Of a stretch of DNA of 64,000 nucleotides, positions 21,052-31,424 are shown in pieces. How positions within the stretch are numbered: the stretch's first letter is position 1; each line of letters begins with the position of its first letter. Position numbers and translations under genes: made by a program. A model generated the notes under the pieces. That model had not been told where the DNA came from. It was given only the letters and a program-made list of their open reading frames with translations, and searched no databases. Where the stretch lies: positions 31,454,790 through 31,518,789 of the forward strand of contig NC_079516.1 in the NCBI RefSeq assembly GCF_000801105.2, given 5' to 3'. The stretch is from Raphanus sativus (lineage: Eukaryota > Streptophyta > Magnoliopsida > Brassicales > Brassicaceae).

Positions 21052-21956
21052 CAAGCTCCCAGAAGGGCTAAGAAGGAGATTGGTCGATTTCTTGAGGTCT
21101 AACTCAGACTGTTTTGCTTGGNNNNNNNNNNNNNNNNNNNNNNNNNNNNNNNNNNNNNNNNNNNNNNNNNNNNNNNNNNNNNNNNNNNNNNNNNNNNNNN
21201 NNNNNNNNNNNNNNNNNNNNNTCCCATGAGGACATGACTGGAATTGATCCCGACGTTATGATGCATTAACTTCAAGTGGATCCAATGCATCCCCCTATCA
21301 GGCAGAAAAGTAGGAAGTTCGCCCCTAAAAGGGACGAAATTATCAATGAAGAGGTCAAGAATCTACTTGATTCCGGATTCATACGGGAAGTACAATACCC
21401 GGAATGACTAGCTATTGTGGTGGTCGTGAGGAAGAAGAATGGGAAGTGGAGAGTCTGTATCGACTTCACTGACCTTAACAAGTCCTGTCCTAAAGACCCA
21501 TTCCCTTTGCCTCATATTGACAAGCTAGTCGACGCAACTGCTGATCACCAATTGATGAGCTTCATGGATGCATTCTCTGGATACAACCAAATCCTAATGC
21601 ATCCAGACGATCAAGAGAAGACATCATTCATGACCTCCTGGGGCATCTACTTCTATAAGGTCATGCCTTTCGGATTCAAGAATGCCGGTTCGACCTATCA
21701 AAGGCTCGTCAACATGATGTTCGCCGACCAAATAGGGCAGACAATGGAGGTATATATCGACGATATGCTGGTAAAATCCCTGGACGCCGAGGATCATATC
21801 TCGCACCTTCAACAGGCGTTCACCACCCTCAGGAGGTACAATATGAAACTCAACCCCTCAAAATGTTCATTCGAAGTAAGCTCTGGGAAGTACTTGGGAT
21901 ATATACTCACACGCAGGGGCATTAAAACAAACCCAGAGCAGGTAAGAGCAATCTAG
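21052..21956 (+). pseudogene. Reverse transcriptase of element B (continued)
   Basis: Picks up B's pol exactly where element C cut it, at KLPEGLRRRLVDFLRSNSDC. It includes PPIRQKSRKFAPKRDEIINE, VVVRKKNGKWRVCIDFTDLN, FMDAFSGYNQILMHPDDQEK, then MPFGFKNAGSTYQRLVNMMF and the catalytic VYIDDMLVKS (about 21752-21781). Stops at about 21267 and 21405 and a TAG at 21954-21956 break it. Ns at 21122-21221 fall within FAW|SHED. RT copies element RNA into DNA in cytoplasmic particles; this copy is dead. Confidence 0.9.
21122..21221. other. Assembly gap (100 N), apparently empty
   Basis: The flanks ...TTTTGCTTGG and TCCCATGAGG join seamlessly by comparison with 26860-26880 in element E (CTTCGCCTGGTCCCATGAAG). 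Confidence 0.85.
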
Positions 21957-23010
21957 GTGATACATTCCCTTCGTAACGTCAAGGAGATTCAGAGATTGAC
22001 AGGAAGGATGGCCGCCCTGAGTAGATTCATCTCCAGGTTGTCCGACAAATCGCATGCCTTCTTTGAAACCTTGAAGGATCCGAAAGACTTCCAATGGACT
22101 GATAAATGTGAACAAGCCCTATTCGATCTCAAGGCCTGTCTCACTATTCCACCTCTCGTCTCGAAGCCCTTGGAAGGGGAAGTCCTACTGCTTTATTTGG
22201 CGGTATCAGAGCATGCTGTCAGTGCAGTCCTTGTAAGGGAAGAAAGAAGGAAACAACATCCTATCTACTATATAAGCAAATCGCTGCTAGACGCGGAGAC
22301 CCGCTATAGTCACCTTGAGAACCTAGCCCTCGCACTAATTAATGCGGCCCGAAAGCTACGCCCCTACTTCCACGCTCATCAGATCGTGGTGGTCACCTCT
22401 TTCCCCATCAAAGCGGTCCTTCACAAGCCGGAAGTGTCTGGACGACTCGCAAAATGGGCCATAGAGCTAGGAGAATACGATGTGATCTTCCGACCTGCCA
22501 CGGCCATTAAGTCACAAGTCCTAGCTGATTTTGTAGCCGAGTTCTCCCCTGCCATGCTTCCAGCCTTGGCACAAGAAGTAAAGCTTCGCGATAGTGAAGG
22601 GGAAAAAGGCGAATGGACGCTATACGTAGACGGGTCCAGCAATGTAAGGGGTACAGGCGTGGGATTAGTCCTAACTTCCCCTACGAGAGAATCAGCCTCA
22701 AGGGCCTTACGATACAACTTCAAAGCGACGAACAATGAGGCTGAATACGAGGCCCTAATAGCAGGGCTGACACTCGCCAAACAGATGGGAGTGGAAGACA
22801 TCCAGGTCTTCAGCTACTCACAACTAATCATAAGCTAGGTCCAAGGAGATTGCCAGGCGAAAGACCCAAGCATGGTTAGGTACCTATCAGTGGCTAAACG
22901 ACTACTCGACAGGTTCCGAAATTGTAAGCTCACTCAGATCCCCAGGGAGCATAATTCCCAAACCAACGCTCTAGCTAATCTAGGGTCCCGCCCTGGAAAC
23001 CACGAGTCAC
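21957..23010 (+). pseudogene. Dual RNase H region of element B
   Basis: First the RT connection and RNase H: NVKEIQRLTGRMAALSRFIS, LLLYLAVSEHAVSAVLVREE, PIYYISKSLLDAETRYSHLE. This first domain looks degenerate. A second, archaeal-type RNase H follows: WTLYVDGSSNVRGTGVGLVL, NNEAEYEALIAGL, VFSYSQLIIS, then IPREHNSQTNALANLG. Such an extra RNase H is a mark of the Tat lineage. Two catalytic positions are changed compared with the E copy (FSDSQ to FSYSQ, ADALA to TNALA), and a TAG sits at 22836-22838, so this domain is inactive. Confidence 0.88.
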
Positions 23011-23952
23011 ATGAGCATCCCACTGCTAGTACCTCAATGGCCCGCAACAGAAAAAGAGACGAAGCCTGAAGAAGTATCCGTAGTAGATGAAGGAGAAACC
23101 TGGATGACTCCCATCACTAACTACCTAAGGTACAACACCATTCTTGCAAATCGAGACGAAAGTCGGAAGATAAGGAGGCCAGCTGCCAGGTACTGCTTTT
23201 CCGAAGGAAAACTACACAGAAGATCCTTCTCAGGACCTTACCTACGATGTCTCACCCCTAGAGAAGCCACCAGAATACTAGAAGAGCTCCATGAGGGAGA
23301 GTTTGGCTCTCACTCCAGTGGCAGAAGGTCCGGATACAACTGGCCAACCATGGCGAGGGACGCCCTCAAACAAGCTAAACTCTGCAGCCAATGCCAGAAG
23401 CACGCGCCACCAACCTTCCACCGGAGAACCTCAAGTCTCTGAGCTCTCCTTGGCTCTTCCGAAAGTGGGGCATGGACATAGTGGGGAAATTTCCCATGGC
23501 ACCAGGGCAAAAGGTCTTCCTCCTAGTCGTGACCGATTACTTCACAAAGTGGGTGGAAGCTGAAGCACTAGCCAAGATAACGGATCTCAGATCATAAAGT
23601 TCCTTTGGACCAATGTGATCACACACTTCGGAACCCCTCATGAAATTATCACAGACAACGGATCCCAGTTCACAAGCTGCAACTTCTGAAAGTTTTGCAA
23701 AGACTGGAACATAAAACTCTCCTATTCAGCACCACGACATCCCCAGTCAAACGGGCAAGCCGAGTCCACCAACAAGACGGTGGTGAACATGCTCAAGAAG
23801 CGCCTAGAGGATGCCCATGGGCGATGGGCAGAAGAGCTACACGGAGTACTCTGGGCCTATCGGACTACCCCGAAGACGGCTACCCAAGAGACTCCTTTCT
23901 CACTCGTCTATGGTGCTGAAGCAGTGATACCCACGGAGGTGCACGTAAGGAC
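23011..23952 (+). pseudogene. Integrase of element B, cut by element E
   Basis: N-terminal zinc-binding region (LEELHEGEFGSHSSGRRS, then CSQCQKHAP), core domain with WGMDIVGKFPMAPGQK (first Asp), TPHEIITDNGSQF (second Asp) and [20 protein letters not shown] (Glu). It then runs to [20 protein letters not shown]. Frameshifts at about 23400 and 23596 and a TGA within the core break it. At 23953 the LTR of element E begins. The missing C-terminal tail, as in 50530-50888, is not found in the window for B. Confidence 0.9.
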
Positions 23953-24388
23953 TGTTGGCGAAAAATATCCAGGCATAAGTTTTCTCCAGCTTCTGGATAG
24001 GCCATCGACTTCCGGACCCTTGCTCAAAGAAGAAACCAGGGACCGACCCCTGCCATAGATCCGACCCCCTTGATCGGACCGACCCTTGAAGCAAAATAGA
24101 AGTTTTCCGCCTAAGGGGAAACTTCCATTTTTTCGATTATGGAAGAGTTCTATTACTTGAAGCCGACATCTACAACTATAAAAGGGGAGCCCAAACACTA
24201 GAATAAGGGATCGACTATTCTAGACTAGAAGATTAGAGTTTAGGCGACAAAGACTAGGGTTTATACACCCAAACATTGTAGTCCCAAAACTCAATAACAT
24301 CTTCTAGTTTACGATTTCTCTTGCTTTCACACAATCTCTTCTAGTGTTCCGTAGTACTAAAACAATCCTACACAAAAATACCCTAACA
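23953..24388 (+). mobile_element. 5' LTR of Tat element E (436 bp)
   Basis: TGTTGGCGAAAAATATCC...TACCCTAACA. It is followed by a primer site and gag, so it is a 5' LTR. It is inserted in B's integrase after the target AGGAC (23948-23952). It is homologous to the minus-strand LTR of D (3586-4024). Confidence 0.9.
24178..24186 (+). promoter_or_regulatory. TATA box in element E LTR
   Basis: TATAAAAGG about 210 bp before the LTR end, the likely promoter core. Confidence 0.6.
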
Positions 24389-24391
24389 GTT

Positions 24392-24408
24392 TGGCGCTAG
24401 AAGGAGGG
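24392..24408 (+). promoter_or_regulatory. Primer-binding site of element E (tRNA-Asn)
   Basis: TGGCGCTAGAAGGAGGG, three bases after the LTR end; identical to that of element A. Confidence 0.85.
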
Positions 24409-24429
24409 GAGTATTCCAACTACGTGACT

Positions 24430-26033
24430 ATGGCACTAGAGCACGATACTAACCAAGCAGAGATGACCCCAAGGGAGATCGAACTCCTCAACAAACTCGA
24501 GATCCTTCAAAGTCAGGTTACCGATCTTCACAAAGCTCGGGAGACAACACCCGGAGGTCATGAACTTCTTCTCGAACTTCAAACCCTAAAAGACCAACTT
24601 GGAGAACACTCCAAGCAACTATAACAGAGCGTCGAGAAGCTAGACGCCATAGAAGCAGAGAATCTTGTCCTCCGACAAGAGAACCACGTCCTCGGTGAAA
24701 CTAGCAACAAGCGAAAGCGGTTCCGAACTAGGGTTCGACCCATGGCTTCGCTTAATACTCCACGCGATGGTGAAGAAGCGCCTCGTCAACCCGTTTCCAC
24801 CAACGACGAACCCGAGGGCCGAGAAGCCGCAAACGACGCGACCCGAGTACAAGTGGATAGCGATTCCGATAAGGAAGATGAAGAGTACTCACCTGATGAT
24901 CCTGGGATCTCGGACCCGGCTCTAGCCGCCTACCTAGAAAAGGTGGTTTCCGAAAGGTTCGGAACCATCCAATCTATGGTAGAAAGGCTCCCAGGGATAG
25001 CTCCTCTTATTCGGAAGAGTAATCCAGGGTCCTATTCTGATACACCTTTCGTGGAAGAGATTGACTCGGTGGAGATGCCACGCAAGTTCTCTTTCCCGAG
25101 CATAAAGATGTACGAAGGTACTGGGGATCCTGACAATCACATCGCTCAGTACAAGCAACGCATGCTAGCAGTAGCAATCCCCCAGGATGCACGGGAAGTT
25201 ACCATGTGCAAGGGATTCAGATCAACCTTGACTGGCCCTACTCTCTAGTGGTACATCAATCTTCCTACCAAGTCCATCAAGTCCTTTGCAGCCCTCAACG
25301 ACAAGTTCGTAGAGTAATTTGCTAGTAGTCGCAACCTAGAGAAGAACTTAGACGACCTCTACGAAGTCCTCCAGCATAGGAACGAACCCCTTCGTTCCTG
25401 CATAGCACGCTTCAACCAAGAGAAGGTGGCTATCCCTGAGTGCAACGCTGATACGGCTATCTCAGCCTTCAAGCGGGGCCTACTTCCGGAGGGAGATCTC
25501 TACAAGGAGCTGATCAAATACAAATGCAGGACTATGGAGGATGTGTTGTCTCGTGCGTGGGCTCAAGTAAGGTGGGAAGAAGAGATTGCTAGTAGGGCCA
25601 AAGCCTGTCGGAAGTACTATCAAAAGTCCTCAAAGCCAACTAGGAATGATCGTGACGATCCCTCTCATCCCAAGGCCGCTAGGGAGACTAGTAACCCAAG
25701 CAGGGGCAGGTACCAACATCGACCTTTGCCCATATCCGAAGGGATGATGGTGTCCACTTGGCCCGACATCTCTCATCTTGCAATATCAAAACCAGAACTG
25801 ATTGGTGTCCTACCACAAATGGGTCCTCAATTCAAGTGGCCTCTAAGATGAAGGCTGCAAAGGCTAATCGAAACCCCAAACGGTGGTGCGAGTTCCATAG
25901 TGATCATGGTCACACTACATAAGATTGTATAGCCTTGAAGATGGAAGTCGCCGAGCTTCTCAAGAAAGGCTACCTAAGGGAGTTCCTTGCATATAAGACC
26001 AAGAACCTTCTAAATATGGAAGGTCCCGGTCTT
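24430..26033 (+). pseudogene. Tat-lineage gag of element E (first copy)
   Basis: The likely start is the ATG at 24430 (MALEHDTNQAEMTPREIELL), matching D. Order: coiled-coil-like N-terminus; basic stretch SNKRKRFRTRVRP; acidic linker DSDSDKEDEEYSPDDPGISD; gag core from ALAAYLEKVVSERFGTIQSM through FSFPSIKMYEGTGDPDNHIA, WYINLPTKSIKSFAALND and LLPEGDLYKELIKYKCRTME. It ends with the CHHC knuckle [12 protein letters not shown]. Stops occur near 24622, 25246, 25316, 25849 and 25921. From about 24897 onward the segment is present again at 27291. Confidence 0.88.
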
Positions 26034-26743
26034 CCTACCGAAGCAGCTCCTGAATTGCCACCACAGCAAGACCGGGTGATCCATGTCATCTCAGGCAGAT
26101 CGGAAGTAAGCGGAATCAGTTGTGCCGCTGCCAAGAGAAGTACTTGCAATGCCAGGAACGCTCAAGAGGCTGAGGGTCCTAAGCGCCTGCTCTTGGGAAC
26201 ATATGAGATCAGCTTCACTGCAAGGGAGCAGGAGAACGTCCTTGCTCCTCACCACGACGCCCTTGTCATCTCACTTACCATAGCAAACTGCTTGGTCAAG
26301 CGAATACTAGTAGACAATGGGAGCTCCAACAACATTATCTTCCATTCGGCCTTCGCCGACCTAGGATTGGAACCTACGGCCCTAACTAGAAAGGCGACTC
26401 CCCTCGTAGGCTTCAGTGGAGAGGTCAAACAAACCTTAGGAGAAGTTCTTCTCCCCGTGTATGCCGAGGGGATAAACGAAGCCACAAAATTCCTAGTCGT
26501 CGATTGTCCTTCATCGTATAATGTGATAGTAGGAAGGTCTTGGATCCACGACTTGGGAGCCGTACCTTCGACTTTGCATCAGCTGGTCAAGTTTCCAACT
26601 CCCTGGGGCATTAAGGCGGTTAAGGGAGATCAGGAAAATGTCAGGTCCTGCTATCAGACTACCCTAAGGGGAAAGACCCAAGTCTTATAGCAATTACAGA
26701 AGAAGCTTCCGGCCCCGCATACCGAAGAGCCGGAAGTGGAAAA
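26034..26743 (+). pseudogene. Aspartic protease of element E (first copy)
   Basis: Same architecture as in [21 protein letters not shown], active site [16 protein letters not shown] (near 26309-26355), [19 protein letters not shown] and [24 protein letters not shown] at about 26688 lies at the protease-RT linker. The same stop recurs in the second copy (about 29058), so it predates the duplication or is a family feature. Confidence 0.88.
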
Positions 26744-27290
26744 ATGGATGAGGTTCCACTCATAGAAGGGAACTTGGGTCAAAATTTAAAGATAGGCTCC
26801 AAGCTTCCAGAAGGCCTAAGAAGGAGATTGGTCGACTTCTTGAGATCCAACTCCGACTGCTTCGCCTGGTCCCATGAAGACATGCCTGGAATTGATCCCG
26901 ACGTCATCATGCATCAACTCAGAGTGGATCCAATGCATCCTCCTGTCAGACAGAAGAGGAGGAAGTTCGCCCCTGAAAGGGACGAGATAATCAACGAAGA
27001 GGTCAAGAACCTACTGGATGTCGGAATCATACGAGAGGTGCAATACCCAGAATGGTTAGCTAATGTAGTGGTCGTTTGGAAGAAGAATGGGAAGTGGATA
27101 GTCTGTATTGACTTCACGGACCTTAATAAATCCTGTCCTAAAGACCCCTTCCCCTTGCCTCACATTGACAAGCTAGTCGATGCAACCGCTGATGAGTTTC
27201 ATGGATGCAGTCTCCGGATATAACCAGATCCTAATGCATCCTGACGATCAAGAGAAGACCTCGTTCATGACCTCAAGGGGCATCTACTGA
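26744..27290 (+). pseudogene. Reverse transcriptase N-terminal part of element E (first copy), truncated
   Basis: Encodes LPEGLRRRLVDFLRSNSDCF, MPGIDPDVIMHQLRVDPMHP, then VCIDFTDLNKSCPKDPFPLP. A small deletion (about 27193: ATADEFHGC for ATAGHQLMSFMDA) shifts frame. After MTSRGIY, at 27290/27291, the sequence jumps back to gag (GISDPALAAYLER). The catalytic YIDD part is therefore absent from this first copy. Confidence 0.88.
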
Positions 27291-28500
27291 GGATCTCGGA
27301 TCCGGCTTTAGCCGCCTACTTAGAAAGGGTGGTCTTCGAAAAGTTCGGCACCATTCAATCTATGGTAGAAAGGCTCCCAGGGGTAGCTCCCCCTATTCGG
27401 AGGAGTAACCAGGGGTCCTACTCCGATACACCTTTCGTGGAAGAGATTGTCTCGGTGGAGATGCCACACAAGTTCTTATTCCCGAGCATAAAGATGTACG
27501 AAGGTACTGGGGATCCTGACAATCATATCGCCCAGTACAAGCAACGCATGCTAGCAGTAGCAATCCCCCGGGATGCACAGGAAGCTACTATGTGCAAGGG
27601 ATTCGGGTCAACCTTGACCGGCCCTGCTCTCCAGTGGTACATCAATCTTCCTACCAAGTCCATCAAGTCCTTTGCAGCCCTTAGCGACAAGTTCGTAGAG
27701 CAATTTGCTAGTAGTCACAACCTAGAGAAGAACTCAGACGACCTCTATAAAGTCCTCTACCATAGGAACGAACCCCTTCGTTCCTACATAGCCCGCCTCA
27801 ACCAAAAGAAAGTGGCCATCCCTGAGTGCAACGCTGATACGGCTATCTCAGCCTTCAAGCGGGGCCTCCTCCCGGAGGGAGATCTCTACAAGGAGCTGAT
27901 CAAATACAAATCAGGACTATGGAGGACGTATTATCTCGCGCTTGGGCTCAAGTAAGGTGGGAAGAAGATGTTGCTAGTAGGGCCAAAGCCTGTCCGAAGT
28001 ACGATCAAAAGTCCTCAAAGCCAACTAGGAATGACCGCGACGAGCCCTCTCATCCCAAGACCGCGAGGGAGACTAGCAACCCAAGCAGGGGCAGGTACCA
28101 ACATCGACCTTTGCCTAGGTCCGGAGGGATGATGGTGTCCACTTGGCCTGATATCTCTCATCTTGCGATATCCAAACTGGAACTGATCGGTGTCCTATGA
28201 CAAATGGGTCCACAAGTTAAGTGGCCTCCCAAGATGAAGGCTGCAGAGGCTAATCGAAACCCCAAGCGGTGGTGCGAATTCCATATCGACCATGGTCACA
28301 CCACGGAAGATTGTATAGCCTTGAAGATAGAAGTCGCCGAGCTCCTCAAGAATGGCTACCTAAGGGAGTTCCTCTCAGATAAAGCCAAGAACCTTCTAAT
28401 CAAGGAATGTCCCGGTCTCCCTACCGAAGCAGCTCCTGCATTGCCACCACAGCAAGACCGGGTGATCCATGTCATCAGGCGGATCGGAGGTAAGCGGAAT
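27291..28500 (+). pseudogene. Tat gag, second tandem copy in element E
   Basis: Starts mid-gag (ISDPALAAYLERVVFEKFGT) and covers the core and the C-terminal tail, with the CHHC knuckle WCEFHIDHGHTTEDC at about 28272-28316. It is better preserved than the first copy: 27329-27955 is open, then there is a one-base shift near 27910 and a TGA near 28198. It differs from 24897-26090 by scattered substitutions, roughly one in ten bases in the stretch I compared, so the duplication is not recent, or it is a fusion of two related elements. Confidence 0.88.
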
Positions 28501-29106
28501 TAGTAGTGCCGCTGCCAAGATAAGTACTTGCAACGCTAAGAACGGCCAAGAGGCCGAGGGTCCTAAGCGTCTACTCCTCGGAACAGATGAGATCAGCTTT
28601 ACCGCAAGGGAGCAGGAGAAGGTCCTTGCTCCTCACCACGACGCTCTTGTCATTTCACTTACCATAGCAAACTAATACTAGTGGACAATGGAAGTTCCAG
28701 CAACATTATCTTCCACTCGGCCTTCGCCGACCTAGGGTTGGAACCCACGGCCCTAACTAGAAAGGCGACTCCCCTTGTAGGCTTCAGCGGAGAGGTCACG
28801 CAAACCTTAGGAGAGGTCCTTCTCCCCGTGTACGCCGAGGGGATAAACCAGGCGACATAATTCCTAGTCGTCGACTGCCCTTCATCGTATAATGTGCTAC
28901 TAGGAAGGTCTTGGATCCACAACATGGGAGCCGTACCTTCGACTTTGCATCAGCTGGTCAAGTTCCCAACTCCCTGGGGCATTAAGGCGGTCAAGGGAGA
29001 TCAGGAGAATGCCAGGTCCTGCTACCAGACTACCTTGAAGGGAAAGACCCAACTCTTATAGCAATTACAGAAGAAGCTTCCGGCCCCGCATACCGAAGAG
29101 CCGGAA
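28501..29106 (+). pseudogene. Aspartic protease, second tandem copy in element E
   Basis: [20 protein letters not shown], then a deletion of a few codons (CLVKR) before [20 protein letters not shown], then the GFSGEVTQTLGEV and [16 protein letters not shown] motifs. A TAA interrupts near 28858. Asp-Asn-Gly active site as in the other copies. Confidence 0.85.
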
Positions 29107-29756
29107 GTGGAAGGAATGGATGAGGTTCCACTTGCAGAAGGGAACTTGGGTCGAAACTTAAAGATAGGCTCCAAGCTTCCAGAAGGTCTAAGAAAGAGAT
29201 TGGTCAACTTCTTGAGATCCAACTCCGATTGCTTCGCCTGGTCCCACGAGGACATGCCTGGAATTGATCCCGACGTCATCATGCATCAACTCAAAGTGGA
29301 TCCGATGCATCCTCCCGTCAGACGGAAGAGGAGGAAGTTCGCTCCTGAAAGGGATGAGATAATCAACGAAGAGGTCAAGAACCTACTAGATGCTGGATTC
29401 ATACGAGAGGTGCAATACCCAGAATGGTTAGCTAATGTAGTGGTCGTCAGGAAGAAGAACGGGAAGTGGAGAGTCTGTATTGACTTCACGGATCTTAATA
29501 AATCCTGTCCTAAAGACCCCTTCCCCTTGCCTCACATCGATAAGCTAGTCGACGCAACTGCTGGTCATCAGCTGATGAGTTTCATGGATGCATTCTCCGG
29601 ATATAACCAGATCCTAATGCATCCTGACGACCAAGAGAAGACCTCGTTTATGACCTCAAGGGGCATCTACTGTTACAAGGTCATGACTTTAGGATTGAAG
29701 AACGCAGGTTCGACCTATCAGAGGCTCGTCAACATGATATTCGCCGATCAGATAGG
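29107..29756 (+). pseudogene. Reverse transcriptase, second copy in element E, 5' part
   Basis: Continuous open frame from [20 protein letters not shown] through KWRVCIDFTDLNKSCPKDPF, FMDAFSGYNQILMHPDDQEK and LKNAGSTYQRLVNMIFADQI. At 29756 the Athila element H is inserted, between Gly-Asp-Gln-Ile and the YIDD box. The frame resumes at 48290 with GQTMEVYIDDMLVK. Target duplication ATAGG at 29752-29756 and 48290-48294. Confidence 0.92.
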
Positions 29757-31221
29757 TGATATACCATGGATTTTACCCATTTTACCCATGGTATATAAGT
29801 GTTTTATGTACTATTTATTATGTATTGGAGTCTATTTAGAGTATTTACAGGTTCAGGGACGATTTGGAGATATATGGTGATTTTGATGCCTTTTGGAGTC
29901 TTTCGCAGTGCAGAACTGCACAGACATTTCAGATGTTTAGCTCTCGATGGAGACCTTTCCACCGTTTCATTTAGCTCATCTTTTGAGACAAAACACAGCT
30001 TTGCGTTATCTTTCCAATGCCACTGGTTTGAGGTTAATCCAACGGTTAGATAGGAAGGTATGCCATTTTACTGAAGATTGGTCAGTCTGCCTCGCGAGAG
30101 AAAGCTGCCGAGAAGAGGATTGTATGTCGATCGATGCAGCACAATGCATGTCGATCGATGCAGCACAATGCATGTCGATCGACAGGGACATCAGAGTATG
30201 GGCTGAGTATATTTCATGACCAACTGAAGCCCATGAGTCACCACAAAGTTACCAAAATACCCCTGACGACCAGAAATCCTATTTATGTTATTTCGAAGCC
30301 ATTGTTGACGGCTACGCTTTAGATTTTCTTTTATGTTTTCTTTGTTCCATTGTTTCTCTTAGGAGAAAAGGGAGGAACTCTTATCAGAGTCCTCCTGGAA
30401 CTCCTTTGGTTTTGGTTTATTTATCTATTGCATCTTCATCTATTCATCTATGATTTCTGTGACATACTTCATGTCTGAATAGATCCACCTGTTAGATCTA
30501 TGGTTCAGATAGGTTTGTGGGATTAGCCCCAAACTATACTTGCTAAGTTGTGATATTCAACAAATGGATTGAACTCTATGCTTGTTCTAGATTAGCTAAC
30601 TAGAGCATAGATTACTAGGATCTTTGATTATCTTGAATTATTCATTTGAACTTGTTTGTCTCCCGTTGAGAAGAGCGACATCTCCTCCTTGAGACCTTGT
30701 GTTCATATTCGGCTCGCGCCTAGGCAGATCTAGAATCCGTCGATCGATATTCCGACAGGTAAATCGATCTGCGCTGCGAAAGGTGTATCGCTCGATATCT
30801 CGAAAGGATATCGATCGACTCTTTTTCTGTGTCATCATGCGAAAGGTGTGGCAAGAGATCTAGATTATTTAACCAGTGAGAGATCACTGATGTTAAGCGG
30901 CTGAGATCTATAGTATCATGCAAGCAACTTGTTAAAGCATTTATAGAAATTATAATCCCCAATACCTAAATAGAAACCCTAGATCTAGCAACCATTCTTC
31001 CATCAACTACCTTGGTTTCATAAGAAAAACTACCTTGTTCGCCCTTCCTATTTAATAAATTTATTTACTGCTTTACGATATATTTACTGTTAGCCTAGCT
31101 AAATCATAACTATTAGATCTAGTGTGTGCTTTAGCTCCTTGTGGATTCGATCCCTAAGTACTATAACTTGACCTCTTTTGATGAGAGTAATTCACTCCTT
31201 AGGGTAATTTGAGTGATATCA
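29757..31221 (+). mobile_element. 5' LTR of element H (1465 bp)
   Basis: TG...CA ends, followed by a perfect tRNA-Asp primer site. Holds TCGATCGA palindromes at 30125-30180 and 30738-30820. Compared with the 3' LTR (46894-48289) it retains about 55 bp near 30748-30800 (TTCCGACAGGTAAATCGATC to GATATCTCG), which the 3' LTR lacks. Confidence 0.9.
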
Positions 31222-31225
31222 AATT

Positions 31226-31243
31226 TGGCGCCGTTGCCGGGGA
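31226..31243 (+). promoter_or_regulatory. Primer-binding site of element H (tRNA-Asp)
   Basis: TGGCGCCGTTGCCGGGGA, four bases after the LTR end. It is complementary to the 3' end of plant tRNA-Asp(GTC) as I recall it, the primer of Athila-lineage elements. Confidence 0.85.
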
Positions 31244-31424
31244 GCTTCGATCGCCATTAGATCTTGTTTAGTTAGATTTTGTTTAGGTTTTATTATTGTT
31301 CAAAAATCTCATAAATTTTTTTTCTTATGTTTCAGGTACATACCAGGAGCAACAATGAAGAGATGATTTTTAGCTTATTCAAAGAAGCAACCTGCTGGTT
31401 TATGCACGATCCGTAAGTCTACGA

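Noticed and set aside
29799..29880. Hydrophobic small ORF (MFYVLFIMYWSLF...) at the start of each Athila LTR
   Set aside because: It could pass for a membrane peptide, but it merely repeats with the LTR, extends into unrelated frames and is broken in the C and L copies.
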